Positions 19,079 through 28,265 of a DNA stretch of 64,000 nucleotides are shown one piece after another. The DNA comes from JAJRPT01 sp965661945 (lineage in GTDB: Bacteria > Bacteroidota > Ignavibacteria > Kapaibacteriales > UBA2268), in contig CBFIFP010000001.1 in assembly GCA_965661945.1 (NCBI GenBank), positions 372,001 through 436,000 on the forward strand, given 5' to 3'. The translations under genes were made by a program, and so were the position numbers. The first letter of the stretch is position 1, and every line of letters begins with the position of its first letter. Under the pieces are notes generated by a model, which was given only the letters and a program-made list of their open reading frames with translations, had not been told where the DNA came from and made no database searches.

Positions 19079-19825
19079 TCAACTGAAATCAATATTTCGG
19101 CGAAAGAAGTTTTTAACTTTGAGTATTTCGCTATCTTTAAGGTCTTTAGGTTTACCAATTGCTAATTTTCCTCTAACAGATTTGTCAAGGAGTAACACTC
19201 TATCAGCAATATTAAATATACTTGATAAGTCGTGGGAAATAATAACCATAGTTATTCCAAGTGAGGCATTAAGTTCTTTGATTAATTCATCAATTTCAGC
19301 TGAACTTATGGGGTCTAGACCAGACGATGGCTCATCTAGGAAAAGAATTTTGGGGTCTAAAGCCATAGCTCGAGCTATTGCGGCTCTTTTTTTCATTCCA
19401 CCCGAAACTTCGCTCGGCAAATAATCTCTAAAGCCAGTTAATCCAACAGAAGATAATTTCATATCTATCAAATCAGAAATAATAGAATCTGGTAGATTAG
19501 TAAACTTTTTATAAACAACTGCTATATTTTCAGCTAAGGTCATAGAAGCAAAAAGACCTCCTGATTGATACATTACACCAAACTCTTTTACGATTTCATC
19601 TTGATGTTCGAATAAGTTTTTATTGTCAATTGTAATTTTAGCAATATCTGGTGTTTCGAGTCCAATTAATTGTTTTAAAACAGTAGATTTACCACAACCT
19701 GATCCACCAGCAAAAAAGTAAATTTCCCCACTTTTAATTTCAAAAGAAAGATTATCTAAAACAACCAAAGACCCATAGCTTTTAGTAAGACCCTCAACTT
19801 CAATAATATTATTTTCTGATTTCAT
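19079..19825 (-). CDS. Mla-type ABC transporter ATP-binding protein
   Basis: A 248-residue ATPase of the MlaF/Ttg2A class, which powers phospholipid or hydrophobic-solute movement between inner and outer membranes. Walker A is GGSGCGKST at about 39-47, the Q-loop MYQSGGLFASMTLAEN and signature SEVSGGMKKRAAIARA are characteristic of MlaF (SGGM rather than SGGQ), and Walker B is ILFLDEPSSGLDP. The usual MlaE permease and MlaD substrate-binding genes are not adjacent. Instead, a lipoprotein gene overlaps its start by 17 bp. Confidence 0.88.
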   Translation of the reverse strand: MKSENNIIEVEGLTKSYGSLVVLDNLSFEIKSGEIYFFAGGSGCGKSTVLKQLIGLETPDIAKITIDNKNLFEHQDEIVKEFGVMYQSGGLFASMTLAENIAVVYKKFTNLPDSIISDLIDMKLSSVGLTGFRDYLPSEVSGGMKKRAAIARAMALDPKILFLDEPSSGLDPISSAEIDELIKELNASLGITMVIISHDLSSIFNIADRVLLLDKSVRGKLAIGKPKDLKDSEILKVKNFFRRNIDFS

Positions 19826-20354
19826 TTTGAACTTTTTTCAAACCTAAATATAATGCATTTCTAAAAGTTTTATCAAACAATTCTTGTGCGTGAGCATCTG
19901 TAACGTTAGGACCTTCAAATTCTGATGAAAAAATAGACTTAGCTTTGTACATCGAACCTTCAACATTTTGACTAATAAGTTCAATCTCAAGTTCCACTTC
20001 AGATTTTTCTTTTGACTCTTTCCAAGTTTTAGCCATGTACTTATTTGCTTTATTAATAACAATTACCACATCATAAGTAATCTGATTACCTCTAAAAGCT
20101 CTTTGAACTATAGATTCGGAGTCCATAATTAACTCTTCCGAGAGTTTTGGAGATATATCTTTTAAATTACTTTCAGAGGGCATTGCCGATAAATTAATTG
20201 AAGGAGTAACAATCTCTACCCTATTATCTTCAAACCTTATATCTCCAAGTTTAAAAGGGATTGATACGTTGTTCTCAGTTGAATGGTCAGTAATTACTTT
20301 TTTTGAGCAAGATATTAATGAAAAACACAGTAAAGCAATTGCAAAATATCTCAT
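19809..20354 (-). CDS. Lipoprotein of unknown function
   Basis: A 181-residue predicted lipoprotein: the signal peptide ends in a lipobox at SLISCSKK (Cys16). The mature part is a mixed alpha/beta protein with a Lys/Glu-rich helical middle and no motif I recognise. Overlap with the Mla-type ATPase gene suggests an envelope accessory of that transporter, possibly analogous to ABC-transport auxiliary lipoproteins; that is inference from position only. A clear Shine-Dalgarno (AGGAGAATAAT) precedes the ATG. Confidence 0.7.
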   Translation of the reverse strand: MRYFAIALLCFSLISCSKKVITDHSTENNVSIPFKLGDIRFEDNRVEIVTPSINLSAMPSESNLKDISPKLSEELIMDSESIVQRAFRGNQITYDVVIVINKANKYMAKTWKESKEKSEVELEIELISQNVEGSMYKAKSIFSSEFEGPNVTDAHAQELFDKTFRNALYLGLKKVQNEIRK

Positions 20355-20384
20355 ATTATTCTCCTATTTAATTTTCTATTATAT

Positions 20385-21404
20385 TTACTTCATTTTATCA
20401 ATTGGAAATGTTAACATAAATTTAGTGCCTTTATTTTGATAAGAATCAACATTGATTTCTCCTGATAAAGCTTCAACATATTTTTTAGTTAGATGCAATC
20501 CTAAACCAGTCCCCTCAATTGCACCTACATTCTCGCTTCTAAAAAACGGATCGAAAAGGTGTTTTAAATCGTCTTTAGGTATTCCTATTCCTTCATCAGA
20601 AATAGAAATCTTTAAATTATGATTTTGAACGTCAACTTTAATACGAACAAAAGTATCTTTTTCTGAATACTTAGATGCGTTATTTATTAAGTTACGAATA
20701 ATGTACATAAAAAGTTTTTCATCTAAATTGACAATTATATAAGTTGAGGATAAAATTACTGTTAGTGTAGTTCTGTATTCATGAGAAATCATTGAAACAA
20801 ATCTTGATTTTAGCTGGGAGTACTCTCTTTCAATTTCTAATGATTTGATTAAGTTATTTTTTGCTTCAATTAATTCATTCTCAGCTTGGATTTTTACATT
20901 AATTTCATTTCTTAATTCGCTTAAAGCATCTTCAAGTTGAGATGTTCTTTCTTCAACTAATTCCTTTAATCTTTTGTTTGATTCTTTTTGCTCTAATTCT
21001 TTACTTTTAATTTCTGTAATATCTCTTGAAATATTTATAAATAAATCAGCGTTATTGCTCACTAAAAATTTGAATTTATTTTCTGTATGAATTACATCAC
21101 CACTTGCTGTTGTATGTTTTGATTCAAAAGTTGAAAAATAATCATTTGATGAATTATTTATTTTTTCAGAAATTAATTCTTTGTATTCTTGAGAAACTAA
21201 TTCAAAGACATTGTATTTATTCAAATTAATTATATCAATTCCAAATCTATCAATTCCAGCTTGATTTATTTCAATTAGTTCGCCTTTAGCGTTGTGAATT
21301 AATATAACATCAGTAACATTATCAAATATAGTTTTTAGCCTAGAATTTGTTAATTCAATATTATTAGATACTTCTATGTTTTTTTTGGATTGATTTTCTT
21401 TCAT
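20385..21404 (-). CDS. PAS histidine kinase with internal deletion of the kinase core
   Basis: A 339-residue soluble protein: PAS domain (about residues 20-135, FDNVTDVILIHNAKGELIEI), a coiled coil (about 135-195), an H-box with His208 (SHEYRTTLTV) and an HATPase_c domain with N-box (RNLINNASKYS), G1 (ISDEGIGIP) and G2 (EGTGLGL). His208 and the N-box Asn242 are only 34 residues apart, against roughly 105-120 in intact kinases. The second DHp helix and the start of the ATPase domain are therefore missing in frame, and the H-box Pro is Thr. ATP-binding motifs remain. Probably not an ordinary autokinase. No response regulator gene is adjacent. Confidence 0.82.
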   Translation of the reverse strand: MKENQSKKNIEVSNNIELTNSRLKTIFDNVTDVILIHNAKGELIEINQAGIDRFGIDIINLNKYNVFELVSQEYKELISEKINNSSNDYFSTFESKHTTASGDVIHTENKFKFLVSNNADLFINISRDITEIKSKELEQKESNKRLKELVEERTSQLEDALSELRNEINVKIQAENELIEAKNNLIKSLEIEREYSQLKSRFVSMISHEYRTTLTVILSSTYIIVNLDEKLFMYIIRNLINNASKYSEKDTFVRIKVDVQNHNLKISISDEGIGIPKDDLKHLFDPFFRSENVGAIEGTGLGLHLTKKYVEALSGEINVDSYQNKGTKFMLTFPIDKMK

Positions 21405-21446
21405 AAATTTTGAGTCATTTTAACAGTATGGTTAAAATAAATTTCT

Positions 21447-21454
21447 TAATTTTG
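21447..21454 (+). promoter_or_regulatory. Bacteroidota-type -7 element upstream of DJ-1/PfpI gene
   Basis: TAATTTTG matches TAnnTTTG in the divergent gap between the kinase and DJ-1/PfpI genes. It lies 77 bp before the ATG at 21532, leaving a leader of roughly 70 bases. Confidence 0.45.
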
Positions 21455-21531
21455 TAATGTAATTTTAAATATTTATTAATTTAAATTTATAACTACTAAA
21501 TTAAGATATTTTAATTTTAAATCAAAATTAA

Positions 21532-22095
21532 ATGAAAACAGTTTTAATAATAATGGCAAGTGGAAGCGAAGAACTTGAGGCAGTTACAGTAATTAATATT
21601 TTGAGAAGAGCTCAAATCAAAGTTATTGTGTATGCTGATAGTGAAGTTATAATTTGCTCAAGAGGAACAAAAATACTACCGGATATTACAAATTTAAACA
21701 AAATTGATGTTAGTGAAATTGACGGAATAGTTTTTCCAGGTGGTATAGAAGGTGTAGATAAATTATCAAGTCAAGTTGAAGTAGTATATCTGATAAAAGA
21801 GATGTTAGTAAATGATAAAATGATTGCTGCAATTTGTGCAGCTCCAAAATTAATGAAAGATAATAATCTTCTAGAAAAAGATACGGTATTGACTTCGCAT
21901 CCTTCAATTAAAGAGCACTTTAATGATTATGAGTACATAGATGAAGATGTTGTAATTTATGATAATTTTATAACTTCAAAAGGTGCTGGAACTAGCTTAG
22001 ATTTTGCTTTTGCTATTGTTGAAACATTACTGGAATCTGATGTTGCCGACAAAATAAAAGAAGACATTTGCTATCCTATTTACTATCAGGATTAA
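21532..22095 (+). CDS. DJ-1/PfpI family protein
   Basis: A 187-residue member of the DJ-1/ThiJ/PfpI superfamily. The nucleophile-elbow cysteine is Cys102 in AAICAAP and the conserved acidic partner is Glu16 in GSEELEAV, so the DJ-1-like active site is complete. Homologues act as glyoxalases, deglycases or redox-sensing chaperones; the sequence alone does not say which. The patatin gene starts 2 bases after the stop, suggesting one transcript. Confidence 0.92.
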   Translation: MKTVLIIMASGSEELEAVTVINILRRAQIKVIVYADSEVIICSRGTKILPDITNLNKIDVSEIDGIVFPGGIEGVDKLSSQVEVVYLIKEMLVNDKMIAAICAAPKLMKDNNLLEKDTVLTSHPSIKEHFNDYEYIDEDVVIYDNFITSKGAGTSLDFAFAIVETLLESDVADKIKEDICYPIYYQD

Positions 22096-22096
22096 T

Positions 22097-24454
22097 ATGC
22101 GCAAGTTTTTTTTTATATTATTGTATTTACTGTTTACTATCAATTTAACTTCGTATGAAAAAAAAATTGCTTTAGTACTTTCGGGGGGAGGGGCTAGAGG
22201 TATTTCTCAAATTGGTGTATTAAAAGCATTAGAAGAACAAAATATAAAAATTGATTATATTGTAGGAACAAGTATTGGTGCATTAATTGGAGGTATGTAT
22301 TCAGTTGGATACACCACAAATGAAATGGACTCAATATTTAGATTAAAGTACTTTGCATCAATTTTTAATATATCTGAAAAAGTTGAGCGTAATGAATTGT
22401 TTTTATATCAAAAACAATTAGAACAAAGAAATTCTATTAAGTTAAATTTTGAGGATTTTAAGTTTGAGGTTCCCAAATCATTATCTTATGGAAAGAATTT
22501 TGATTTATTTTTAAGAGATATTTTTTGGAATAGCAGGTATTCCACTAATTCTGATTTTGATAAATTAAAATTCAAATATAGAGCAGTAGCAACTGATTTG
22601 ATTTCCGGAAATAGTGTAGTTTTAAAAGATGGCAATTTAATTACTGCTATAAAAGCAAGTGCCTCAATTCCTCTAAGATTCCCGCCTGTTGAACTAGATT
22701 CAATGTTTTTAGTTGATGGTGGTATAAAAAGTAATGTCCCTATTGATATAGCAATTGAATTGGGTGCTGATATAATTATTGCAGTAAATACTACATCTAA
22801 TTTACTTAATAAAGAGTTACTAAAAGAACCATGGAATATAGCAGACCAAGTAGTATCAATTTTAATTAAAGATAAATTAAATGAAACTTTAAAAAATGCT
22901 GATATATTAATTAGTCCTGAATTAGACGAATATAATAATCTTGATTTTTCGAAAATTGATTTTTTAATTGATAAGGGGTTTAAAGCTACAAAAAAAAGTT
23001 TATATCAATCAAAAGTGAAATTGAACTATTTAGATTCAACTATTAAAAAAAACAAATATAATGTAAAATTAATATCTGTAAATAATAATGATGTATTATT
23101 GCAAGACACGATAATAATAGAAAAAGATATTGATAAAATTAAGAGTTACTCTTTAGATTATTTACGAAAAATAGGTTATGATTTTGCAAATATTAATGCT
23201 GTTAAGTTTGATTCTCTTAATAATTCAATTAAAATATATTGTGATTTAGCTATTATAAATAAAATTGAAATTAAAGGCGGAAAAATAGATTATTTAGTAA
23301 AAAGAGAGTTGAAATTTAAAGAAAATCAACTATTGACCAAAGATCTTATGTCAGAAACATATCAGAATTTAGAATATTCTGGTAATTTTCAAAAAGTAGA
23401 TATTGAATATGAACATAATAATCCTGGAGTAACAATAAATATTAATTATGAGCCAGCGACAAGTCAAAATTTATATTTGGGACTGAATTTGAATAATGAA
23501 AGGTTAACAAGAGTAAATACTGAATTTTATCAAAATAATCTTTTAAAAATGGGAGAATCTATATCCTTAAGAGCAACATTGGGCTCTAGAGATACAGATT
23601 TTTATTTTAATTTAGAAAATCCAAGAATAAGAAATACCTTTTTGAATTTGAAATTCTCCGGTTACTACAAAAAGAATTATATTTATACATATAATAATGT
23701 CCCTAATCTTCCTACAAATCAATATGAAAGAGATATCTCAAATGAATATTATGAGGAGCGATATGGATTTAGAGTTAAAGCTGGTTCGTTAATTTGGAAA
23801 TATGGTTTGATTTCTGCTGAATATCGTTATGAACAGCAGCGATACGAATTTGTAAGAAGTACGAGAGAGGATTTTTATAATTTATCAACATTAAAATTCG
23901 AAAGTATATTGGACACCGAAGATGAGAAATTTTTTGCAAGAAATGGGCTATATATGTTGATTTCAGCTGAAACAAATTTTTCTTCTGATCAGAGAGTTAG
24001 ATTTATCAAAACATTTTTCAAACTCAGGCAAAATATAAGTATTTATGATTTTACATTTATTCCAAAAGTACATTTTGGAGTGGCTGATAATTTACTTCCT
24101 CTTCCAGAGCAGTTTTTCATAGGAGGTCAAGATAATTTTTATGGTTTAAGAGAGTTTGACCAAAGAGGTAGGCAATATTTTAATACTGGTTTGGGAATTA
24201 AATATAAATCACCTGTTAGTATTTTTTTCGACACTTACATTTCAGCAAGATATGACCTCGGTTCTGTATGGCTTACACCCGAAAGTATTAGGATTTCTAC
24301 TTTAAGAAATGGGATAGGAACTGCTTTAGAAATTAACACACCAATTGGTCCTTTTGTATTTGGAGCGGGAAGAAGTTTTTATTTTACATCTAACCCAAAT
24401 GGTGTTACCTTAAGTCCTTTATTATTCTATTTTTCAATGGGTACTAATTTTTAA
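22097..24454 (+). CDS. Patatin-like phospholipase with POTRA and outer-membrane barrel
   Basis: A 785-residue secreted fusion. After a signal peptide (FFFILLYLLFTINLTSY) comes a patatin hydrolase domain with oxyanion loop SGGGARG, nucleophile Ser59 in GTSIG and Asp207 in VDGGIKSN, so the catalytic dyad is intact. A POTRA-like region follows (about 390-460, ELKFKENQLLTKDL), then a bacterial surface antigen/Omp85 barrel ending FYFSMGTNF. The layout matches PlpD-type (type Vd) proteins, in which the barrel exports or displays the phospholipase. Confidence 0.92.
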   Translation: MRKFFFILLYLLFTINLTSYEKKIALVLSGGGARGISQIGVLKALEEQNIKIDYIVGTSIGALIGGMYSVGYTTNEMDSIFRLKYFASIFNISEKVERNELFLYQKQLEQRNSIKLNFEDFKFEVPKSLSYGKNFDLFLRDIFWNSRYSTNSDFDKLKFKYRAVATDLISGNSVVLKDGNLITAIKASASIPLRFPPVELDSMFLVDGGIKSNVPIDIAIELGADIIIAVNTTSNLLNKELLKEPWNIADQVVSILIKDKLNETLKNADILISPELDEYNNLDFSKIDFLIDKGFKATKKSLYQSKVKLNYLDSTIKKNKYNVKLISVNNNDVLLQDTIIIEKDIDKIKSYSLDYLRKIGYDFANINAVKFDSLNNSIKIYCDLAIINKIEIKGGKIDYLVKRELKFKENQLLTKDLMSETYQNLEYSGNFQKVDIEYEHNNPGVTININYEPATSQNLYLGLNLNNERLTRVNTEFYQNNLLKMGESISLRATLGSRDTDFYFNLENPRIRNTFLNLKFSGYYKKNYIYTYNNVPNLPTNQYERDISNEYYEERYGFRVKAGSLIWKYGLISAEYRYEQQRYEFVRSTREDFYNLSTLKFESILDTEDEKFFARNGLYMLISAETNFSSDQRVRFIKTFFKLRQNISIYDFTFIPKVHFGVADNLLPLPEQFFIGGQDNFYGLREFDQRGRQYFNTGLGIKYKSPVSIFFDTYISARYDLGSVWLTPESIRISTLRNGIGTALEINTPIGPFVFGAGRSFYFTSNPNGVTLSPLLFYFSMGTNF

Positions 24455-24489
24455 TAATATTTTTTTTATTAGAAAATATTCATTATTTT

Positions 24490-24511
24490 TCACCATTAAG
24501 GTGATTTTTTT
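24490..24511 (+). terminator. Terminator-like hairpin abutting the next start codon
   Basis: Stem TCACC / GGTGA (loop ATTAA, 24490-24504) followed directly by seven T, whose last T is the base before the ATG at 24512. It can end the patatin transcript, but it also occupies the ribosome-binding position of the next gene, so it could act as a leader hairpin. Confidence 0.6.
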
Positions 24512-27500
24512 ATGAACAAATTTGGTAATGTTATTAGATTAATGTTGTTGCTAATGATTGTTTTATTTGCTTCAAATAATATCTACACTCAAACTCACGA
24601 GGTATCTATTTATTCAATTGATTTTAAAAATAAAGTCAATTCAGATTCATTAACTCCATTATACGTATGGATTTATAACAACGATATTGAAGCTCTTGAG
24701 ACTTGTGAGTTAAGATTGTTTGTAGATGGTCAGGAAGAACTTTTATTTGAATGGTCTGGAATAATTGAAAGCTATGGTTCTCAAGAAGTTAACATAGGTT
24801 CTTTCCAGTTTTCGGAGAAAAGCCCTTTAGGTTCTTATGAAGTTTATGCAACAATTTCTTCCCCTAATGGAGGTGAAGTTGGTGGTTTTTACTCAAATAC
24901 TATTACAGATGTTAGAAAAATAAACCCAGCTTTGAGTGGAGGAACATATTCGGTTGGTTTAACTAGTGATGATTTTGAAAACTTTACTGAAATTAATCAA
25001 TATCTTCAAGGTGGAGGTTTCCCTACAGGTGATGTTGTATTTAACGTTAGACCTGGAACTTACACTGAACCATTGGTTTTGGAATACTATGGTTATTATT
25101 CAACTGGTCAGGAAGGAGATGATTCTGATTATGATGTTCAAACTCATAAATTAACTTTCCAAAAATTACCTAATGCTATAGGTAATGTTGTTATTCAGTG
25201 GTCTGGTATGGATAATTATATTGAAGATGGTGTATATGATGAAGAAAGTCAAGAAATACCTCAAGAATATGAAAATGAGTATTATTCAGATTATGCAATC
25301 TATTACTATGGTTACAACGATATTACTATTAAAGATATTAATATCGAAGTTGAAATTGATGAATATAGTTACCAAGTTGGTGGTATATATTTTTCTGATG
25401 GAAATGGATTAACTATAGATAATTGTAATATCACATTTTCAGATGCACCTGAAGATAGTTATGTTACTACCTATGGAATTTATATATTTAGCGCAAATGA
25501 TGTAGTGATTTCTAATTCAGAGATTGTTAAAGGTAATTATGGAGTCCAAGTTACTGGTTATGATTTATGTGAAAGAAATTTATTGATTTCTAATAATATT
25601 TTTACTGACCAGAGCGAATATTGTATTTATTCAGCAAATTACATTTATAATTGCGATACATATTCAAACAATACTGTTTTTCAAGATAATTTATTCATAA
25701 ATGATTTACCTGAAACTTCTTGTACTGCTATTTATTCTCATAATGGAACAACGATTTCTGGCAATTCTCTTTCTGGATTTAAAGGAAATGGTAATGACCC
25801 TGGTCCATCTTTAATAAGGGTTGACCACTCCGATACAGATCTTGATGATGAAGTTATAATTGAAGATAATATTATTGAAGATGTATTAGATATGACTGGT
25901 ATTACAGTTAATAATGTTGGTGCTGGTAAAATTAGTGGGAATGATATAAAAATTGGTACTGGTGATTATAATGGAATTGATAAAAGCGCTATTATTTATA
26001 ATGGAGCCGGGACAGATTCAAAGTATTTATGGGCTGAAAAAAATACTATTGAAATTGAAGATGGAATGGGTTTATATTTAGATAATACAAATGCTAAAGT
26101 TTATAAAAATTCTATTGATGTAATTGCTAATGACTCTGATTATGAATGGTCTGGAATTGTTTCTGACGGTAGTGCGGGATATGTGGCTAACAATAGAATT
26201 AGAGGCGAAAACGCAAATGGTGTTTTAACTGCTCGTTCAGGAAATAATAAAAACTCTGAAGTAGGTCAGTTTTTTTGTTACAACTCAATAGCTGTCAATT
26301 CCCCAAATAATGCTGCTTTTTATGTTAATCAAAGTACAAATACTACTGTTTTAAGAAATATGCTTATTAATACTGGAAATGGTGTTGTAGTTAAAGGTAC
26401 AAGTATGGGCGGACCGGTTTGGACTTCAAATCAAAACAATTTGAAAACAGATGGTGCTAATATAGGAAGTTGGAATTTAAATGATTATGGTAGTTTGGCT
26501 GGTTTTAGAACTGCCTCTGAAGGTGATTTGAATTCTGCTTCTGTAGATGTAGAGTTTTTAGAAGATGGTTCTTTAAGACCTAAAGAGTTTACTCCTGAGT
26601 TAGTTTTCCAAGACCCTTTGTTTGATCCAAATGGTCCTTTTGGTGATATTTTTGCTGAATGTGAACAATTTGATTTCTTTGGTAATGAAAGACAGGAATT
26701 TTTTGTTGGATTTAATAATCCACTTATAGTAGTTACTGTTATTTCTGAACCAGAAGATATTATAGATTGCTACGGAACTCAAGGTAGATTTTTCTACGCT
26801 TTAGCAACTGCAACCTCTGGACTTTCTCCAAAATATCAGTGGTACAAGGATAATGAACCTTTAGAAGGTCAGACTTTCCCTGGATTAAATTTAGGTCCTT
26901 TAGAGCATAATATGTCTGGAGTATTTAAATGTGGAGTTACTGCTCAAGGCGCTGGGAAAATTACTTTCACTAAAGAAGCTACTCTTTATGTTTTAAATGC
27001 ACCTTCAATTACAATTGAGCCGACTTCAATTGTATCTCAAATTGGCGATAAAGCAACTTTATATGTTGATGCTACTATTTACGGAGAACAACCTCCATCT
27101 TATAAAGTGGACGTTCAATGGTACAGAGGGAATACTCCTTTACAAAACAATGATAGGTTCGAAGGAGTTAACTCAAATTATTTAACAATCAATAGTGTTG
27201 AATCTACTGATTTTGGTGATGATTATTGGGTTCAATTAATTGGCAATTGTGGTTCATTAAACTCAAAAACAATTTCAATTAATGAAGCACCAAACGTAAA
27301 CTTTAATACTAATCCTTTAGATATAGTTGTTTGTGAAGATGCTGATTTTGAATTTTCTGTTGATGCTGTAGCAACTAATAATGGAACAATTGTTTCATAC
27401 CAATGGTATGCAAATGGAATGAAATTAGATGAAAATGATTATGAAGGTACTAAAACTAATACTTTAACTGGTTCTGCTACTGAAGCATTAGAAAATGTAT

Positions 27501-28126
27501 ATGTAGAAGTAACTGTTACTCCTGGTAACATAACATTCATTTCAGGTGTAGGTTCATTAGAACTTAACACTGCCCCAATTATCACAACTCAACCACAAGA
27601 TATTGAGATTGAAGAAAATAGTAATGGTGAACTTATAATTGAAATTGAGAATGAACTTAATGTTACTTACGAATGGTTTAAAGATGGAGATAATACTGTT
27701 TTAAGTACTGATGAAAGTCTTTCTTTTACCAATATACAAGAGAATGAATCTGGACTTTATTATTGTGTTGTTTCTAACGATTGTGGAGATGTAACATCTT
27801 CTTCTGCCTCTGTTACAGTTAAAACTAGTAGTATGAATTTATCGGTTGAAGAATTAAGAAGCGAGTTTGAATTATCAAATTCTCCAAACCCAACTAAAGA
27901 TGAAACAACGATTTTCTACACTATAAATGAAATTGCAGAAGTTAGAATTGTAATTTCTGAAATGACTGGAAATGAACTTTTTGAAATGAATAGAGGAATG
28001 ACTTTTCCAGGTCAATATCAATTCAAAATTGATGCAAATAAACTAAAACTACATTCTGGTGTTTATTTCTATACTTTATATGTAGGTCATAAATCAGTAA
28101 CTAATAAGTTTATTATTGAAAAATAA
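24512..28126 (+). CDS. Secreted beta-helix/Ig-repeat protein with T9SS sorting domain
   Basis: A 1204-residue surface or secreted protein. It has a signal peptide (LMLLLMIVLFASNNIYTQ), an N-terminal beta domain, a right-handed parallel beta-helix (about residues 150-700; repeated pattern such as GLTIDNCNITFSD and DVVISNSEIVKGN), then about four Ig-like modules with the signature YQWYKDNEPL, VQWYRGNTPL, YQWYANGMKL and YEWFKDGDN. The C-terminus (SNSPNPTKDETTIFYTIN to NKFIIEK) is a T9SS type A sorting domain. Beta-helix proteins often bind or cut polysaccharide, but no catalytic residues could be assigned. Monocistronic. Confidence 0.9.
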   Translation: MNKFGNVIRLMLLLMIVLFASNNIYTQTHEVSIYSIDFKNKVNSDSLTPLYVWIYNNDIEALETCELRLFVDGQEELLFEWSGIIESYGSQEVNIGSFQFSEKSPLGSYEVYATISSPNGGEVGGFYSNTITDVRKINPALSGGTYSVGLTSDDFENFTEINQYLQGGGFPTGDVVFNVRPGTYTEPLVLEYYGYYSTGQEGDDSDYDVQTHKLTFQKLPNAIGNVVIQWSGMDNYIEDGVYDEESQEIPQEYENEYYSDYAIYYYGYNDITIKDINIEVEIDEYSYQVGGIYFSDGNGLTIDNCNITFSDAPEDSYVTTYGIYIFSANDVVISNSEIVKGNYGVQVTGYDLCERNLLISNNIFTDQSEYCIYSANYIYNCDTYSNNTVFQDNLFINDLPETSCTAIYSHNGTTISGNSLSGFKGNGNDPGPSLIRVDHSDTDLDDEVIIEDNIIEDVLDMTGITVNNVGAGKISGNDIKIGTGDYNGIDKSAIIYNGAGTDSKYLWAEKNTIEIEDGMGLYLDNTNAKVYKNSIDVIANDSDYEWSGIVSDGSAGYVANNRIRGENANGVLTARSGNNKNSEVGQFFCYNSIAVNSPNNAAFYVNQSTNTTVLRNMLINTGNGVVVKGTSMGGPVWTSNQNNLKTDGANIGSWNLNDYGSLAGFRTASEGDLNSASVDVEFLEDGSLRPKEFTPELVFQDPLFDPNGPFGDIFAECEQFDFFGNERQEFFVGFNNPLIVVTVISEPEDIIDCYGTQGRFFYALATATSGLSPKYQWYKDNEPLEGQTFPGLNLGPLEHNMSGVFKCGVTAQGAGKITFTKEATLYVLNAPSITIEPTSIVSQIGDKATLYVDATIYGEQPPSYKVDVQWYRGNTPLQNNDRFEGVNSNYLTINSVESTDFGDDYWVQLIGNCGSLNSKTISINEAPNVNFNTNPLDIVVCEDADFEFSVDAVATNNGTIVSYQWYANGMKLDENDYEGTKTNTLTGSATEALENVYVEVTVTPGNITFISGVGSLELNTAPIITTQPQDIEIEENSNGELIIEIENELNVTYEWFKDGDNTVLSTDESLSFTNIQENESGLYYCVVSNDCGDVTSSSASVTVKTSSMNLSVEELRSEFELSNSPNPTKDETTIFYTINEIAEVRIVISEMTGNELFEMNRGMTFPGQYQFKIDANKLKLHSGVYFYTLYVGHKSVTNKFIIEK

Positions 28127-28156
28127 AGTTGATATTATTTTTTTAAAATAAAGGAG

Positions 28157-28181
28157 TCCCCAATTATTGGGGATTTTTTTT
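28157..28181 (+). terminator. Intrinsic terminator after the beta-helix protein
   Basis: Perfect stem TCCCCAA / TTGGGGA with loop TTA (28157-28173) followed by a T run. Confidence 0.92.
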
Positions 28182-28265
28182 GTTTTTTTTAAAATGATTT
28201 ATTAATTTTTCTTAAATTTTTCGTAATTTTATAATTATTTTTTTTACAATTTGGGAAAATTATTA

